Shown here: positions 48,352 through 58,915 of the stretch, one piece after another
Layout: each line of letters opens with the position of its first letter
How positions within the stretch are numbered: the first letter of the stretch is position 1
Assembly: GCF_014805625.2 (NCBI RefSeq)
Contig: NW_023998416.1
Coordinates: 14,018,759 to 14,082,758, forward strand
Source: Glossina fuscipes
Taxonomy: Eukaryota; Arthropoda; Insecta; Diptera; Glossinidae
Direction of reading: 5' to 3'
Length of the DNA: 64,000 nt
The notes under the pieces: model-generated
What the model saw: only the letters and a program-made list of their open reading frames with translations
What the model was told of the DNA's origin: nothing
The model's database searches: none
Made by a program: the position numbers and the translations under genes

Positions 48352-48388
48352 AATAAATAAAATAAAATAAATAAAAAAATAAAAAATA
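48352..48388 (+). repeat. AATAAA-type LINE tail
   Basis: Thirty-seven bases made only of A and T, in AATAAA and AAATAAA-like units, directly follow the LINE 3' UTR and mark its 3' end. Confidence 0.8.
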
Positions 48389-49529
48389 CATATGCATGTA
48401 TCCACATATTTTTTTAAGAATTATTATTGTTATTTTTAACTCGATATATACAGAGATACGTATATATACATGGATTTTCTTTATGGAAAGCTCTCTCTAA
48501 GAGATTTTTTGCAGAAACATTTACTTGTAGTGAAATTATGTGAATTAGTTGAATTCTTGTCAGCCTCAGTGTCCTTTAGCAAAACCGTTAAGACAGTCTC
48601 AATGTCCTCTTTCAAATATGTTAGATATAAAATGTGTTCTAAGATGCAAACCTTTTTTTTCCCTTTCTTTTTTGATTTCTTAAGTGCATCGAACGAACTA
48701 AGGTTAGGCTTTCTAAGCCGACTAGAAAAAAAGATGACCTTTAGTTCAAAGTTAAAAATTTTTTATTAATAACTTGGAGTACTTAGGAATGGTTTCATAT
48801 CTCAAGCAATATGTGATGAGCTATAAGATGCCAGCTCTTTTTTTTTTTTTGATGAATGAAAATGACAGTTTTAATAAATGAGCTTAATCTCCGAGTACGA
48901 GTGTCATGCTGGCAAACCCGCGTTCAATCATTTATGCGGTCAAAAGCGTTCTTTAATTACGATTCGTGTGTGGTTGTAGCTATAGCGACTGCTCGATCAG
49001 CAAAGGTAAACTTCTTACCGATCGGGCGCCCATCCCTGGGCTGTGGCCGCTCTCTCTCTCTCTGCTCTTCTATCTGACTATCAATGTGTTATACATGTAT
49101 AGGGAACATCTTCTGGGCGGTTGGCTATACACCAGAAAGAAAAAAGAGAACCCGCCTACAGAAACCGCAGCAACTTTGAGAAGCCAAGTGAGTCAATAGC
49201 GTCGTTCTCCACGGAGATATTTTCAAAAAATGTTAGCCAGATATTCCACTACTGGTTCAGTCTGAATTCGATCCCCACCCGATTTATTAATATGCCCACA
49301 GAAGATAACGAAATAGTTGACTTTTTGCTTACGTCTGGTTGTCATCTTATGTTATCATATGTCGCGCTTTTTATGTATGTAAGTATGGAGAAATGGAGTG
49401 TAGTAAAAATATATTTTTCAACATTCTCTGACTACGAATGTAAATGAAGGACGTGCTTTACATATATAATTAATACCAGATAAACAAGTACATTAGCGTT
49501 ACGTACTGCATACTGCAAGTGTAACTAAC
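48389..49529. other. AT-rich stretch without recognised gene
   Basis: No gene was recognised. A CT-rich run lies near 49050-49066. Three overlapping plus frames (48856-49077, 48966-49199, 49121-49447) are open around it. The last has 108 codons and no domain I can name. GC is a little raised at 49000-49160. Confidence 0.45.
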
Positions 49530-49928
49530 ACATCAGTCAATAAGTTCGTAGCATAATGTATGGATGTCACTACTATTGACGATTCGCTATGATTTTTAAA
49601 CGGTACAAACCTTCTACAAAAATATAGCAAAATTCCTGAAATTCTGACCAAAAGTTTATAAGTTACGATCGTTTTAGTAGCGCTACTTACACAGTTTTCA
49701 AAACAATGGAAAAAATCTAATTTTCGTGTTTTAATAAAGCACTACATTTTAATGGACCAAAATAACTTTCAAGCAAAGTTATGGCTTGATAGATGTTATT
49801 TGGACTCTGCTCTGCTAAAGCGGCTTTCTTTTGCTTTTACTTCATTCAAAAGCAATTTCTCCAGCCGAGTCGAAGAACTTATCAGTATATTGGAAAGAAA
49901 GTTGCGCGTTAATAATGAGAGGAAGTGA
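49530..49928 (+). mobile_element. 5' fragment of a second mariner type
   Basis: CAGTCAATAAGTTCGTAGC at about 49534 has the look of a mariner terminal repeat, and an ATG-GAA-AAA transposase start lies at 49706. After a frameshift, 49737-49928 is open and starts KHYILMDQNNFQAKLWLD, followed by RCYLDSALLKR. This corresponds to the first helix-turn-helix of mariners whose transposase starts with an IKHYFL-type segment. It is a different mariner group from the copy at 11180-11960. After about 28 residues the similarity stops. The frame ends at TGA 49926-49928, and neither catalytic core nor 3' terminus was found. Confidence 0.65.
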
Positions 49929-52900
49929 GCCAAAGTGACCCACATTGGTAAAAATAGATGCATGAGGTCCTATAAAAAAACTCGCCCATCATATTTCCAA
50001 TAGATTATATGCCTTATAAGTGTTTGTCGGAATAGTTTTTATAGTTTTAGTTCTAATAGGGGCTTGAAACTTGAACAAGTTTTTATTCAATCATTTCTTC
50101 AATCTTAACAGACGAAGTACGGTATAAAAATTGTGAGTAAAAGCGGAAGCAAAAATTCTCTAGATTTCTAAAAATGGTATTCCGTTTAGACATGGATATT
50201 AAAGCTCCGAATTAATGCCTTTCAAAATTTCTGTTAAACTGTCGGACGCGTTTGGTGAACGTTTCGCAATCTATTTCTTGAAATAGGTTTCGCTGTAATC
50301 CCCTGGAAGAGCGAAATATTTACTACGCCTATAATATATTTAAAAATTTTCTTAAGCTAATATGAATTTAAAAACTTCTTTCCCTTTGTAATCCTTTGCA
50401 ACATATAGTCGACGTTGTATTACCTACACCAATTCCTATGCCTATGCCTAGTCGACATTACATAATTTGATACAAAAATTAATTAAACGTCAGTTATAGG
50501 TGCGAAACAAAAATTAGGGTCCGTTGCAACGGGTTAAAGGTCAAAAATTCGCCTTAAAAGCAGATATTAAAAAACGTTTCTGTCTATGTTCATCTCTATT
50601 AAAAATAAAGTATAATAATATTCCGGGAAGGTAAAGATTGTCACGGAAATAATAAAATATAAAGGTAGGGGTCTTGAATTAAATCGTCTTATAATTTCTG
50701 CAACCGCATACCGCATAGATTCACTTTCTAGGAAAGATCTGATCAATCGACTCAAGATGATTTATTCGTATTACTTGTGACTCGGAGTCTGAATTCAAAG
50801 CATAACGAATTTTATGTGATGGATGTTCAGATGTTGTTCTATACCAAGCATGTGCACTTCTCACACATACACCTTGTAACTTTTTGTAGAAGTTTCTGAA
50901 TTTTAAATCCTTTTTCATGATATTCAGCGGTTTGTGTATTTGCAGAAAGTTTCGCTTAAATAAGATTTTAGTTTTTCTCCCCCCATTCATGCATATATAT
51001 AGATATAAGAAAACATTCATACCTATTTTCGTTGGTTGGTAGTATTTCACCTGCACTAGTTAATGCACGTAACGAAAACCATTATAAAGTTTCATGCAAA
51101 ACTTAGCTAAGTCTACGCATTGCTAACTCGTGTGTAACCTGAAAATACATGCTGGGCGACATTCATTTACACGTCAACTGAAGAAAGAAGAGGAAATTTA
51201 AATGCCGGTTATAAACTAAGTATTTTAAGAGAGTTTTCGTAATATTTTATTTTTCTTTTATTCATTTTTTCTCTCTTTTTTTTTGTTTCTCAGGAATTTT
51301 ACACACACACATATGGGTACGACTCTAAATCCCATGAAACCGCAAACAAAATTAAATCGTACAAAGTTTTTAAACTAAAATTATTACAGTTGTTATTAAA
51401 ATGTAAGAACCTAGTGAGAGAACCAACACATTTCTAAATATAATAAATGCATTGCAATTTCCCGAGGCTTAACTGAGGAGATGAAGTAACAATAGAAAGA
51501 AAAACCTATAAGCTTGAGCATGTCCTTGACATGCAAGCTTATAAGGCTAATTAAAAAATTTGCTTTCAACTCGTCTGGTAATCCTAAACAACTATTCTTT
51601 GATGATAGATTACAAAAAAATTCTTTAATATAGTTTTTCTGTTTTCAAGAAAATGAAAATCGCTTTAATAGAAACGATAACGAGGACTAAGGAAATCAAA
51701 ATTTCCCAAGCCCATCTTAAAATACATATGCAGTTTGGCGGAATTTAGAATTTCGTTTAATCCTTACTCCGAATACGTCGCGACCACGTGTATAAGTTTT
51801 GAAAATGGTTTTAAATCGATCGGTATAATAAAAGTTGAGTGTCTAGCTTAAGTCCTAAGCGGAGTGTAAATGGTTTTCTTTACGGCAAGTATGCAAGTTT
51901 ATGAGGGAATACACTTTTATCTACTAGCAGTAATTCGTTGTAACTGTGGCTGTAACATGTAACTTTAAGGCCCATAATGGACAGCAGGGTATTAATGAGT
52001 CATTAAATAACTATTTGTTAGGACTTTAGTTTGAGAGGGAAAAAATTTTCATTTCTTACTGCTTTCTTGATTAAATGCTTAGTTTTTCGAACGAGATAAG
52101 CTCAGCTTTTTTCTATTTTACAATCCGTTCGACATTTGGTAAAGAGGCCGAGTTAATAGGTATATGAGAAAATGATCTAACATGATTTAAGTTGTTGCCT
52201 AATTGGCGGTTAAGGGCTTGAGTCGGTCGCTTTTGGAAAGTACAGACAATTTTGTTTAGTGACTGATACATGCGTAAACGGGGAAAGGGTTACTAAACAA
52301 ATTAATTTAGAGACTTGCGTTCTTTTCCTTTTTTATTCGAATGTTCCCGCTGGGTTACCTTTTTAAGCATATCTGCTTTTGTTAACTTTCTTGGTTTGAA
52401 ATGGAGAGACACTGGATGGGGTTCCTTTAGTTTTATCAGCAGATATTGTGGCCCAGAGAATTAATTGTCCACAGCTTATTCGGAGTTTTTTTTCAAAAAG
52501 AACTTGATTGAATTGTACCACACGCTCGGAAGATTTATTCATTTTTACTTTATTTTTATTATTAGATTTAATTTGTTTTTCTTAATGGTTAAGCAAGGCC
52601 TCGGTGTATATTTACACGGAAAAACTGTTTCGCTTATTTAAGCTAATTAATGCGAGTTTTCAGTAATAATTTGTAAAATGTTGAATACTAAAGAGCGGAC
52701 ATCTGTTATGGTCACATGTCTTAATGCAGAAGAGCCTTAATTCTTCTTTCCTTTCCCGACAATTAAAAAAACTAAAGGTTTTACGAACTTTTGCAACGAG
52801 CAAATACTGGTCAATTAGATTACTAGAATTAGATCAGTCAAAATTCCTGACAGCGTTGAAGCACGTCTGCATATAGCGAATTTTAACGAACAAATGCCTT

Positions 52901-53429
52901 TCAAAGGATATTTAAGAAGTTTTGTTTGCTTCTTCGACTATAACTTCTTACGCGCCAGAACACACTTCCCTGGTTTAAGTCAACGGATCCAATTAATATA
53001 TTGTATGATATATCATCTCGCTCTTTTTATAACCTAAACGGGAATCTAAGATAAGTTTTTTGCAAATGAACTTTTATATACATATAATAAAAGCGCAAGT
53101 TGCTCTCGATGCTGCCTATTACCTTAGGTGTTGTGGCATCTAGAAAGAAAACTAAAAAAAGAACGGATCAGAAAGAAAAGCAAAGAAAAGAATGCGACTC
53201 GCCTTCATCCCTTATTGCAATTATTTAGCGACCGCAAAAGATTGCCGGTACCGTAAAGGCAGAGCATTTTTCAAGTTTGAACACGTAGGAAAAGTGAAAG
53301 CAGAATAGAAGAAGAACTAAATAATATTTGGTTAAAGAGAGATTTTTTTGGTAATACTATCGCAACGCCCCAATGGGTCCTTAAGAAATATACTTTTAAA
53401 ATTTGCAATTGTGGACAAAATATTATAAT
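49929..53429. other. AT-rich stretch without recognised gene
   Basis: No gene was recognised. It contains the long imperfect palindrome at 51505-51546. A minus frame of 111 codons (50721-51056) has no recognised domain. Around 52390-52530 a plus frame reads LSADIVAQRINCPQLIRSFF, rather protein-like and possibly an old mobile-element remnant, but too short to assign. Confidence 0.45.
51505..51546. repeat. 42-base near-perfect palindrome
   Basis: The left arm CCTATAAGCTTGAGCATGTC and the right arm GACATGCAAGCTTATAAGG are reverse complements except for one or two inserted bases. They are separated by three bases. In RNA they form a stem of about 18 pairs with a tiny loop; in DNA, a possible cruciform. 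It is too short for a fly pre-miRNA and has no visible flanking duplication. Confidence 0.7.
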
Positions 53430-53615
53430 TAAAAATATATTTTTTCAATGACAAAACCTGTGCTTGAACAAAGGAAAGCAATCGAAAGCTGGCAGTCAAG
53501 TTTAGACCAAGCGATGTAATAAAAAGTGAGCCTCTTTCCAGTCCTTGAGCGTTTTGCAAACATCTGCACAAACTTATTGTGTTCTTGTGCCACAAGCGGC
53601 GTACGGTATAAAAAT
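53430..53615 (-). repeat. dispersed GTCCGTC-type repeat, copy H
   Basis: Read on the minus strand from 53615: TTTTTATACCGTACGCCGCT joined to TGTGGCACAAGAAC, then AATAAGTTTGTGCAGATG, TTTGCAAAACGCTCAAGG and TTGGTCTAAACTTGACTGCC. All blocks appear in the same order as in copies B and C, though decayed. Two minus-strand open frames inside (53332-53595, 53429-53620) are therefore repeat translations. Confidence 0.6.
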
Positions 53616-55496
53616 GTCAAAAATCATCCTAAAAAGTTGCGGTCGCACTCTTAAGGAAGAGCGAAAACGGTTTCACCTCTTATTCACGTTGGTGTTTCAA
53701 ACATATTTATCTCCAATTGCTATATATTATGTTTTAGGAAATAAGCAGTAGCGGCCGCTGTACCACGAGCTAATAAAAAACATTAGTTTCGCTATATATT
53801 CATTTTTTTTTTCACGCGGTTTACTTGTGTTAATTAGTTTATTCAAACATCATGTGTTAACAATTAACTCGATTACACTGCGTTCACATTTTTTTGCAAA
53901 CTGCATAGAAAAACTAAGCCACTGAAAGTTTTAATGGTTTTTGTTTTTTTCTTTTTTTTTCATTAAATCTATTGCTTTTAAAGAATAATTTTTGTACTCT
54001 GTCAATGCCCGTACATTCAGTGTTATTTGCCTTATATGCATGCGGTGTAATCATCTTATAGAATTTTTTCTCTATTTTGTACATCATTATCATCAAAATA
54101 ATCATTTATAATCTGCAGCCAGTTTGCTATGATGAAGTTTTCATTGGATTTCCGTTTTTTTCTTCTTCTTTTTTTTATTTTTATTTGTATTCATTAAAAA
54201 ATTGCTTGTTTTTTATTTATTTCATTTTACGTAGTAAATGTCACCATGAAACAACTCGCGACCATTAAACCTGCAACCACATAAATATTGATTTAAATTC
54301 AATTGATTGGAAATGTACATAAGCCAAAAAAATAAAAAATAAAAACAAGCGGCAACAGCAACAACCACAAACACAAAATCACTGATTTTCTATAATAAAA
54401 ATGAAGCGATAGTTAATTTTTATGCCCATCACTGACAGATGGTGTTCTACTAATTTTGCATCCATAAGCGACTCAGTAGGTGTACGTACACACACACATA
54501 TATATATATATATATATGTAGATATATGTATATATATATATATATATATAATATAATTTAGACATATTCGTCCCCGTTTGATTCTAATTCATCTGCTTTC
54601 GATCAGTCGCTATATGTTATATATTTTTATCGTTAGAAAATTGCAGATCAAAGTTGTAGCCAGAGTTGATCGACTCTGAAGTGTTAAATACCGTTTAAGT
54701 TTCGGTCTGAATATTTATTCGAGTCATTTGATGGAATGATGTGAAAATAATTCCAATGATGTACACATGTGAATAAACCTTGACGTTATAGGTATCAAAG
54801 ATTCGCCCTAAGCCAAAATATATCCTCCTTTTCTCTTCTTTTATTACTGTTTTATGAAAATGGTGTAAAACAAATTACAATCTGTGTTTTTGATGTGTGT
54901 ATTTACTGGCATAAATAAATGTATGTCACACTAGACGAGTATGTGTTTTTATATATATTTTTGCACTAATACAAAAATGTAAAGTTAATGCAGAAATATT
55001 TTGCAAAAATAAAAAAAATAAAAAAAATTAGTTAAGCAATTATTTAGCCATTAAATAATCAGAAATAAATTAAATGAAAAGAGAAAACAAATAAGCCAAA
55101 GAGATCGAGACAAGCTTATACATTATATTTATTCATAGGGAGGATTTAATACATACATGCGGACCTTTTTTTTTTTGTTTCCGTCTACTTAATGAAAAAA
55201 TGAATGAATTCTCGCCTTTTTTTTTTTTTAGCTTTTTATTTGTGCAAATTATTTAAAAATGGGAAAAATTCGCCACTTTAAAAAATTTTAACTACATTCA
55301 GAGAGAATAACAGATGCATGTACTAGATTAAGTCGAAATTTTATAGATAATATGATTGAATTAGCTACAGAACGAGCAACGGGTAGAAAGTATAAAAAGT
55401 CATAAGACATTAATTCGGTTAATTTCAAGTTCTTCTTCTCAATAACAACGAAAGGCAAAGAGGATCAAATTAAGTTGAAGTTATATGAAGGGTTTT
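53616..55496. other. AT-rich stretch without recognised gene
   Basis: No gene was recognised. T-rich runs lie near 53945 and 54155-54185. A compound CA/TA microsatellite is listed separately. The remainder is AT-rich with A-rich runs near 55005-55030 and T-rich runs near 55167 and 55218. Confidence 0.6.
54487..54556. repeat. compound (CA)n/(TA)n microsatellite
   Basis: A short CA run passes into a (TA)n tract, a GTAGATATATG interruption and a second (TA)n tract, about 70 bases in all. Confidence 0.85.
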
Positions 55497-55625
55497 ATTA
55501 CGGCCGAGCATCCGCTCACGACAGGGTTCTACCACAAAATGTTTGCCTTTGTGGGAGCCGCGGGGGCGAAAAGGGGTACTCACGTTTGGGACCGTAAATA
55601 AAACAATGCCCCATAATCGGTTTCC
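55497..55625. other. GC-rich patch with a short hairpin, origin unknown
   Basis: About 130 bases are much richer in G+C than the surroundings (for example GGGAGCCGCGGGGGCGAAAA). CCACAAA at 55532-55538 pairs perfectly with TTTGTGG at 55548-55554 around a nine-base loop. Neither strand gives a recognised protein. It may be the relic of a mobile element or of a structural RNA gene. AGAACCCTGTCGTGAGCGG on the minus strand is not a tRNA or snRNA I recognise. Confidence 0.35.
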
Positions 55626-58600
55626 TAATTAACCTCTATATGTATCCGGAAGAATTTTCTAGGTTTCACTTAACTAAATGTAATTTTAAGACGCTCGTCT
55701 TTTTGCCTTGGTCTTCTTCGTATTCACTTCGATTGTATTTGTAGTTGATCTTATTAATATTACACCGGCTTGCCTGTTTTCCCATCATCATCATCGTTTT
55801 ATATCCTTTAAGATTTACTTTAGAATTTCTTACTAGTCGTGCATTGACTCGTGTGAAAACTGTGAACATTTGTAATTTACTTAACTACATGCCTTGCCGG
55901 GCTATGTTCTATGACTGCTCACCTCAGAAAATCGTGAATAGCGGACGATAAAGATGTTGCTACAAAACTTTTAATGCTTTAGCTCTTTGTTCGAACCTTC
56001 TGGCGGCTCATGATGAAAAACACGTTTCTTTACGTCGTTCGCTGTCTATCTTTTAATCTGAGCTTCGTAGGATGTTAGCGAGGCCTGTTACGCCATCACC
56101 TCAACAAGAAAGGAGAATTAAGTCATGAAATGCAATGCAAGAAAGGAGAGGATCTGATCTTTCTGCTATGCGCAAACAGTGAATGCCTCCGCAACTATAA
56201 TATTTTGTTCAATTTTGAGTTTTCGTTTGTTTTATCATTCCAATCAATTGTACTGCTGTTATTACTTCACATATTAGCCAAATTGTTGGTGAATATAAGA
56301 GAATATGGTTTTTGCCTATCGATGCACCTGAAAGATAAACAATATAGAGGTTCGCTTTCTCTTATCTCATATTAAGTTTCCTTCTTCCACTTCATTCACT
56401 CTCACACAGTTGCGGTTATTGTATTCCATCATAGAGAGACAATATTATAACATATGACTGTTACTTAAAGTGTGTAGACGAAGTGATATAATTACAGAAG
56501 AAGAGTGGATTCGCTAGCAGCTATATGAAGCTGGCAAGCGAGCAAGTGCGACTTCCGTAAATAAGAGGTTTACTCTAGAAAGAAAATTGCGATTAAAATG
56601 AGTACTTGATGTTGACATAATTACTGTAAAAGAAAACAATGTCATCGGCAATCTTTCTTTTTATGCCTGGAGTTTCAGTGGCTTTTTTCGTCTGCATAAA
56701 AACATATATCCATGTTGCCAAAAGTCAACCAGAGTTAGTTGGCTTTTAGTGCACTTTTTATGCATAATATTTAGGAGAAATATATATAAGTGTTTGTCTA
56801 CAATTGTTACTTATGTTAAGTAAACAATTCACGGAGGCATAATATCGACGAGTCAATCACCGCAAGCATAACCGAGCAGATTCTGAAGTCGATTTTCGAG
56901 CGATTTCTTCGAGAAAGCAAAAATTCAAACTGACTGCAATTTTTTCAATTTTTTTTGGCAGAAATTGGCTGATTTTCATAATGTTTCCCGTTATTTTTTC
57001 CGGAAACTTCTGATTTATTGTTTTTAGTGTAAGTGCTCATAAAAGCCTGGAGTGTTTGATATTTTAAAGTGTAACAATTTTTGTTTTTTTTTCTTTTTTT
57101 ATTAAACATATTTTTAGATATATATAAATACAATAGTAACTTGAAAGCGTTGCCCTTTCTCTTTCATAAAATTGATGAAATGTTTTTATCAAGTCCTTCT
57201 TAAAATTATGGTTATTATTTTAAGCAATGGAATTTTCCTCAGACGTCGAAATTAAAGAAAACGCAACAACATAAAATAATAATGAAAAATTCACTTTTGC
57301 TGAAGAGATTCAAATAGTTTCAATAAATCAAAGCATTTATATATATATAGTTTCCAATTTGATCTCTTCTTATTTTTTTTTCTTTGTTTATATATATATA
57401 TAAATATTTTTTTTAATTTTTCTTTCCATTGTAGATGATTTTCATATCTCATCAAATATTTATCCGAAACTATTCTTTTATTGAAAATAACTTCAATTCA
57501 CTGAACAAATACTAAGCACAAAAAAAGAAAAAAAAAAACAAAAAACAAAATAAATAAATAAAATATGCCGCAAATAAAACGGAGAACAAAAATTGAAATA
57601 AAAAAAAAAAAAGAAATTATATATTTGCTCAAAAATGTACATAAAAGCGAATATCACTGAATTCATTGTGAATTTAATTTTTTGCTTCATTTCATATGAA
57701 AATTGCGTGTATGTGTTATAACAATACTTTCTTATATCTACGTATGTGGGTATGCATTTGATAGCCTTATGCCATACTCCAGGATCAACATTTAAAATAG
57801 TAAAGTAGTGCTCGTGCGAAGTTTGCATGTGCATATGTATATATGCATTCACATATCTATACATATTTACATACACGTGTACATATATATGTTAAATATC
57901 TCTAAGTATATTGCATTGTATTGAAGCTTGCTTGAGCATAAGTGTTTATTGAAAGAAATATTATACATTTCAAGTGTGTGTTGTACATACACACAACGCC
58001 AATATGTACTGTCTGTACTTATACATGTGCGCATCGACTATAATAGTAGAGTAAAAATCAACTTTCACATACATCTACATAATCATTTTCATGCGCCACA
58101 TTTGCATATAGAAATAGATGGGGTTTCTGTAGTTTCCTGTTTTTTTTTTTTTTTTTTTTTCTCCTTCTTCTGGAGTATGCGTATAAGAAGAAGAAAATAT
58201 ATGATCTACGTATACACATATATATATATATATATCAATGACGCATTTGTATATATATTTTAGTTCATAATGATTATTCGCCGTGGAGCATATTATAGAC
58301 GGATACCCACGTAACCAATAATCGCGGAACTTGTTCTTTTGCACTCGCTGAGACCGTTTTAAAAGCTCTGACTAAGGATTATGTAAAATTAGTACAATGT
58401 ATAATTCGGCTAAGACCTTATGTCGAATAGTTTTCGGAATCTTCGACGCGTACTTCGAGGCGTTACAAATATTTGAAACGTGTTCATATAGAATACAAAC
58501 GTAAAATATTAATAACGAAATCGAATAAGGATGCAATTAAATCGATGCGGCATTTCTTCTCCCCCTTTTTCAGCTCACTTTCCGAGGCATCGGATCACTG

Positions 58601-58689
58601 CTATCGTGTGTATCGAAAGAAATTAATTTACGCGTCTTTCTGCTTACATGCGCACCTTTGTTATCTGGTTGATCTCTTAGAAAAAGGGT
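55626..58689. other. AT-rich stretch without recognised gene
   Basis: No gene was recognised. It contains T-rich tracts near 57080-57105 and 57373-57420, an A-rich tract near 57600, a T21 run at 58140-58160 and a TA run at 58215-58235. The minus frame at 57493-57876 (127 codons) is low-complexity. Short pieces near 55990-56110 are GC-richer without a recognisable product. Confidence 0.5.
58140..58160 (+). repeat. T21 homopolymer
   Basis: Twenty-one consecutive T, followed 55 bases later by a TA microsatellite. Confidence 0.9.
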
Positions 58690-58915
58690 GTACTTAGCTT
58701 GTACTGATGTCTACAACGCCCAGAAGAACTTGAGTTAGATCCACTTTTCATTAAGCTTGTCTGTGCGTCTGTCCGCCTGGTTTTCTTGTGTTTATCCCGC
58801 AAGCTGAAGCACTTTGATCAAATTTCGGACATCATCGATATGGTTTGGCCCGAGGACGAGCGCTACTGAATATGCTTCGGATTGGATCACTATTTTAATT
58901 ACTTTCCATATAAGA
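58690..58915 (+). repeat. dispersed GTCCGTC-type repeat, copy D
   Basis: A decayed head (GGGTGTACTTAGCTTGTACT) is followed by CTACAACGCCCAGAAGAAC, GTTAGATCCACTTTTC and AAGCTTGTCTGTGCGTCTG with TCCGCCTGG. The block order equals copies B and C. Further on the text becomes repeat interior (TTTGATCAAATTTCGGAC). Confidence 0.6.

Larger units (their letters stand above)
45207..48388 (+). mobile_element. 5'-truncated non-LTR retrotransposon (Jockey/CR1-type LINE)
   Basis: The element runs from the start of an APE endonuclease domain to an AATAAA-rich tail. No ORF1 and no 5' UTR are recognisable upstream, so it is probably 5'-truncated, as most LINE copies are. The frame upstream of 45207 is closed by TGA at 45204-45206. 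The 3' UTR (48051-48351) contains a stem-loop at 48309-48337. The tail at 48352-48388 consists of AATAAA/AAATAAA-like units rather than plain poly(A). Target-site duplications could not be fixed. The clade is judged from RT text such as GVPQGSHLGP and YRGIAKLSV, which I associate with Jockey/CR1-superfamily elements; phylogeny would decide. Confidence 0.85.

Noticed and set aside
52420..52530. Protein-like text LSADIVAQRINCPQLIRSFF
   Set aside because: Possible old element remnant, but no ordered second motif was found to support an assignment.
53332..53620. Two overlapping minus-strand frames of 87 and 63 codons
   Set aside because: They coincide with copy H of the dispersed repeat.
57493..57876. 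127-codon minus-strand frame
   Set aside because: Dominated by A/T runs; hydrophobic low-complexity product.
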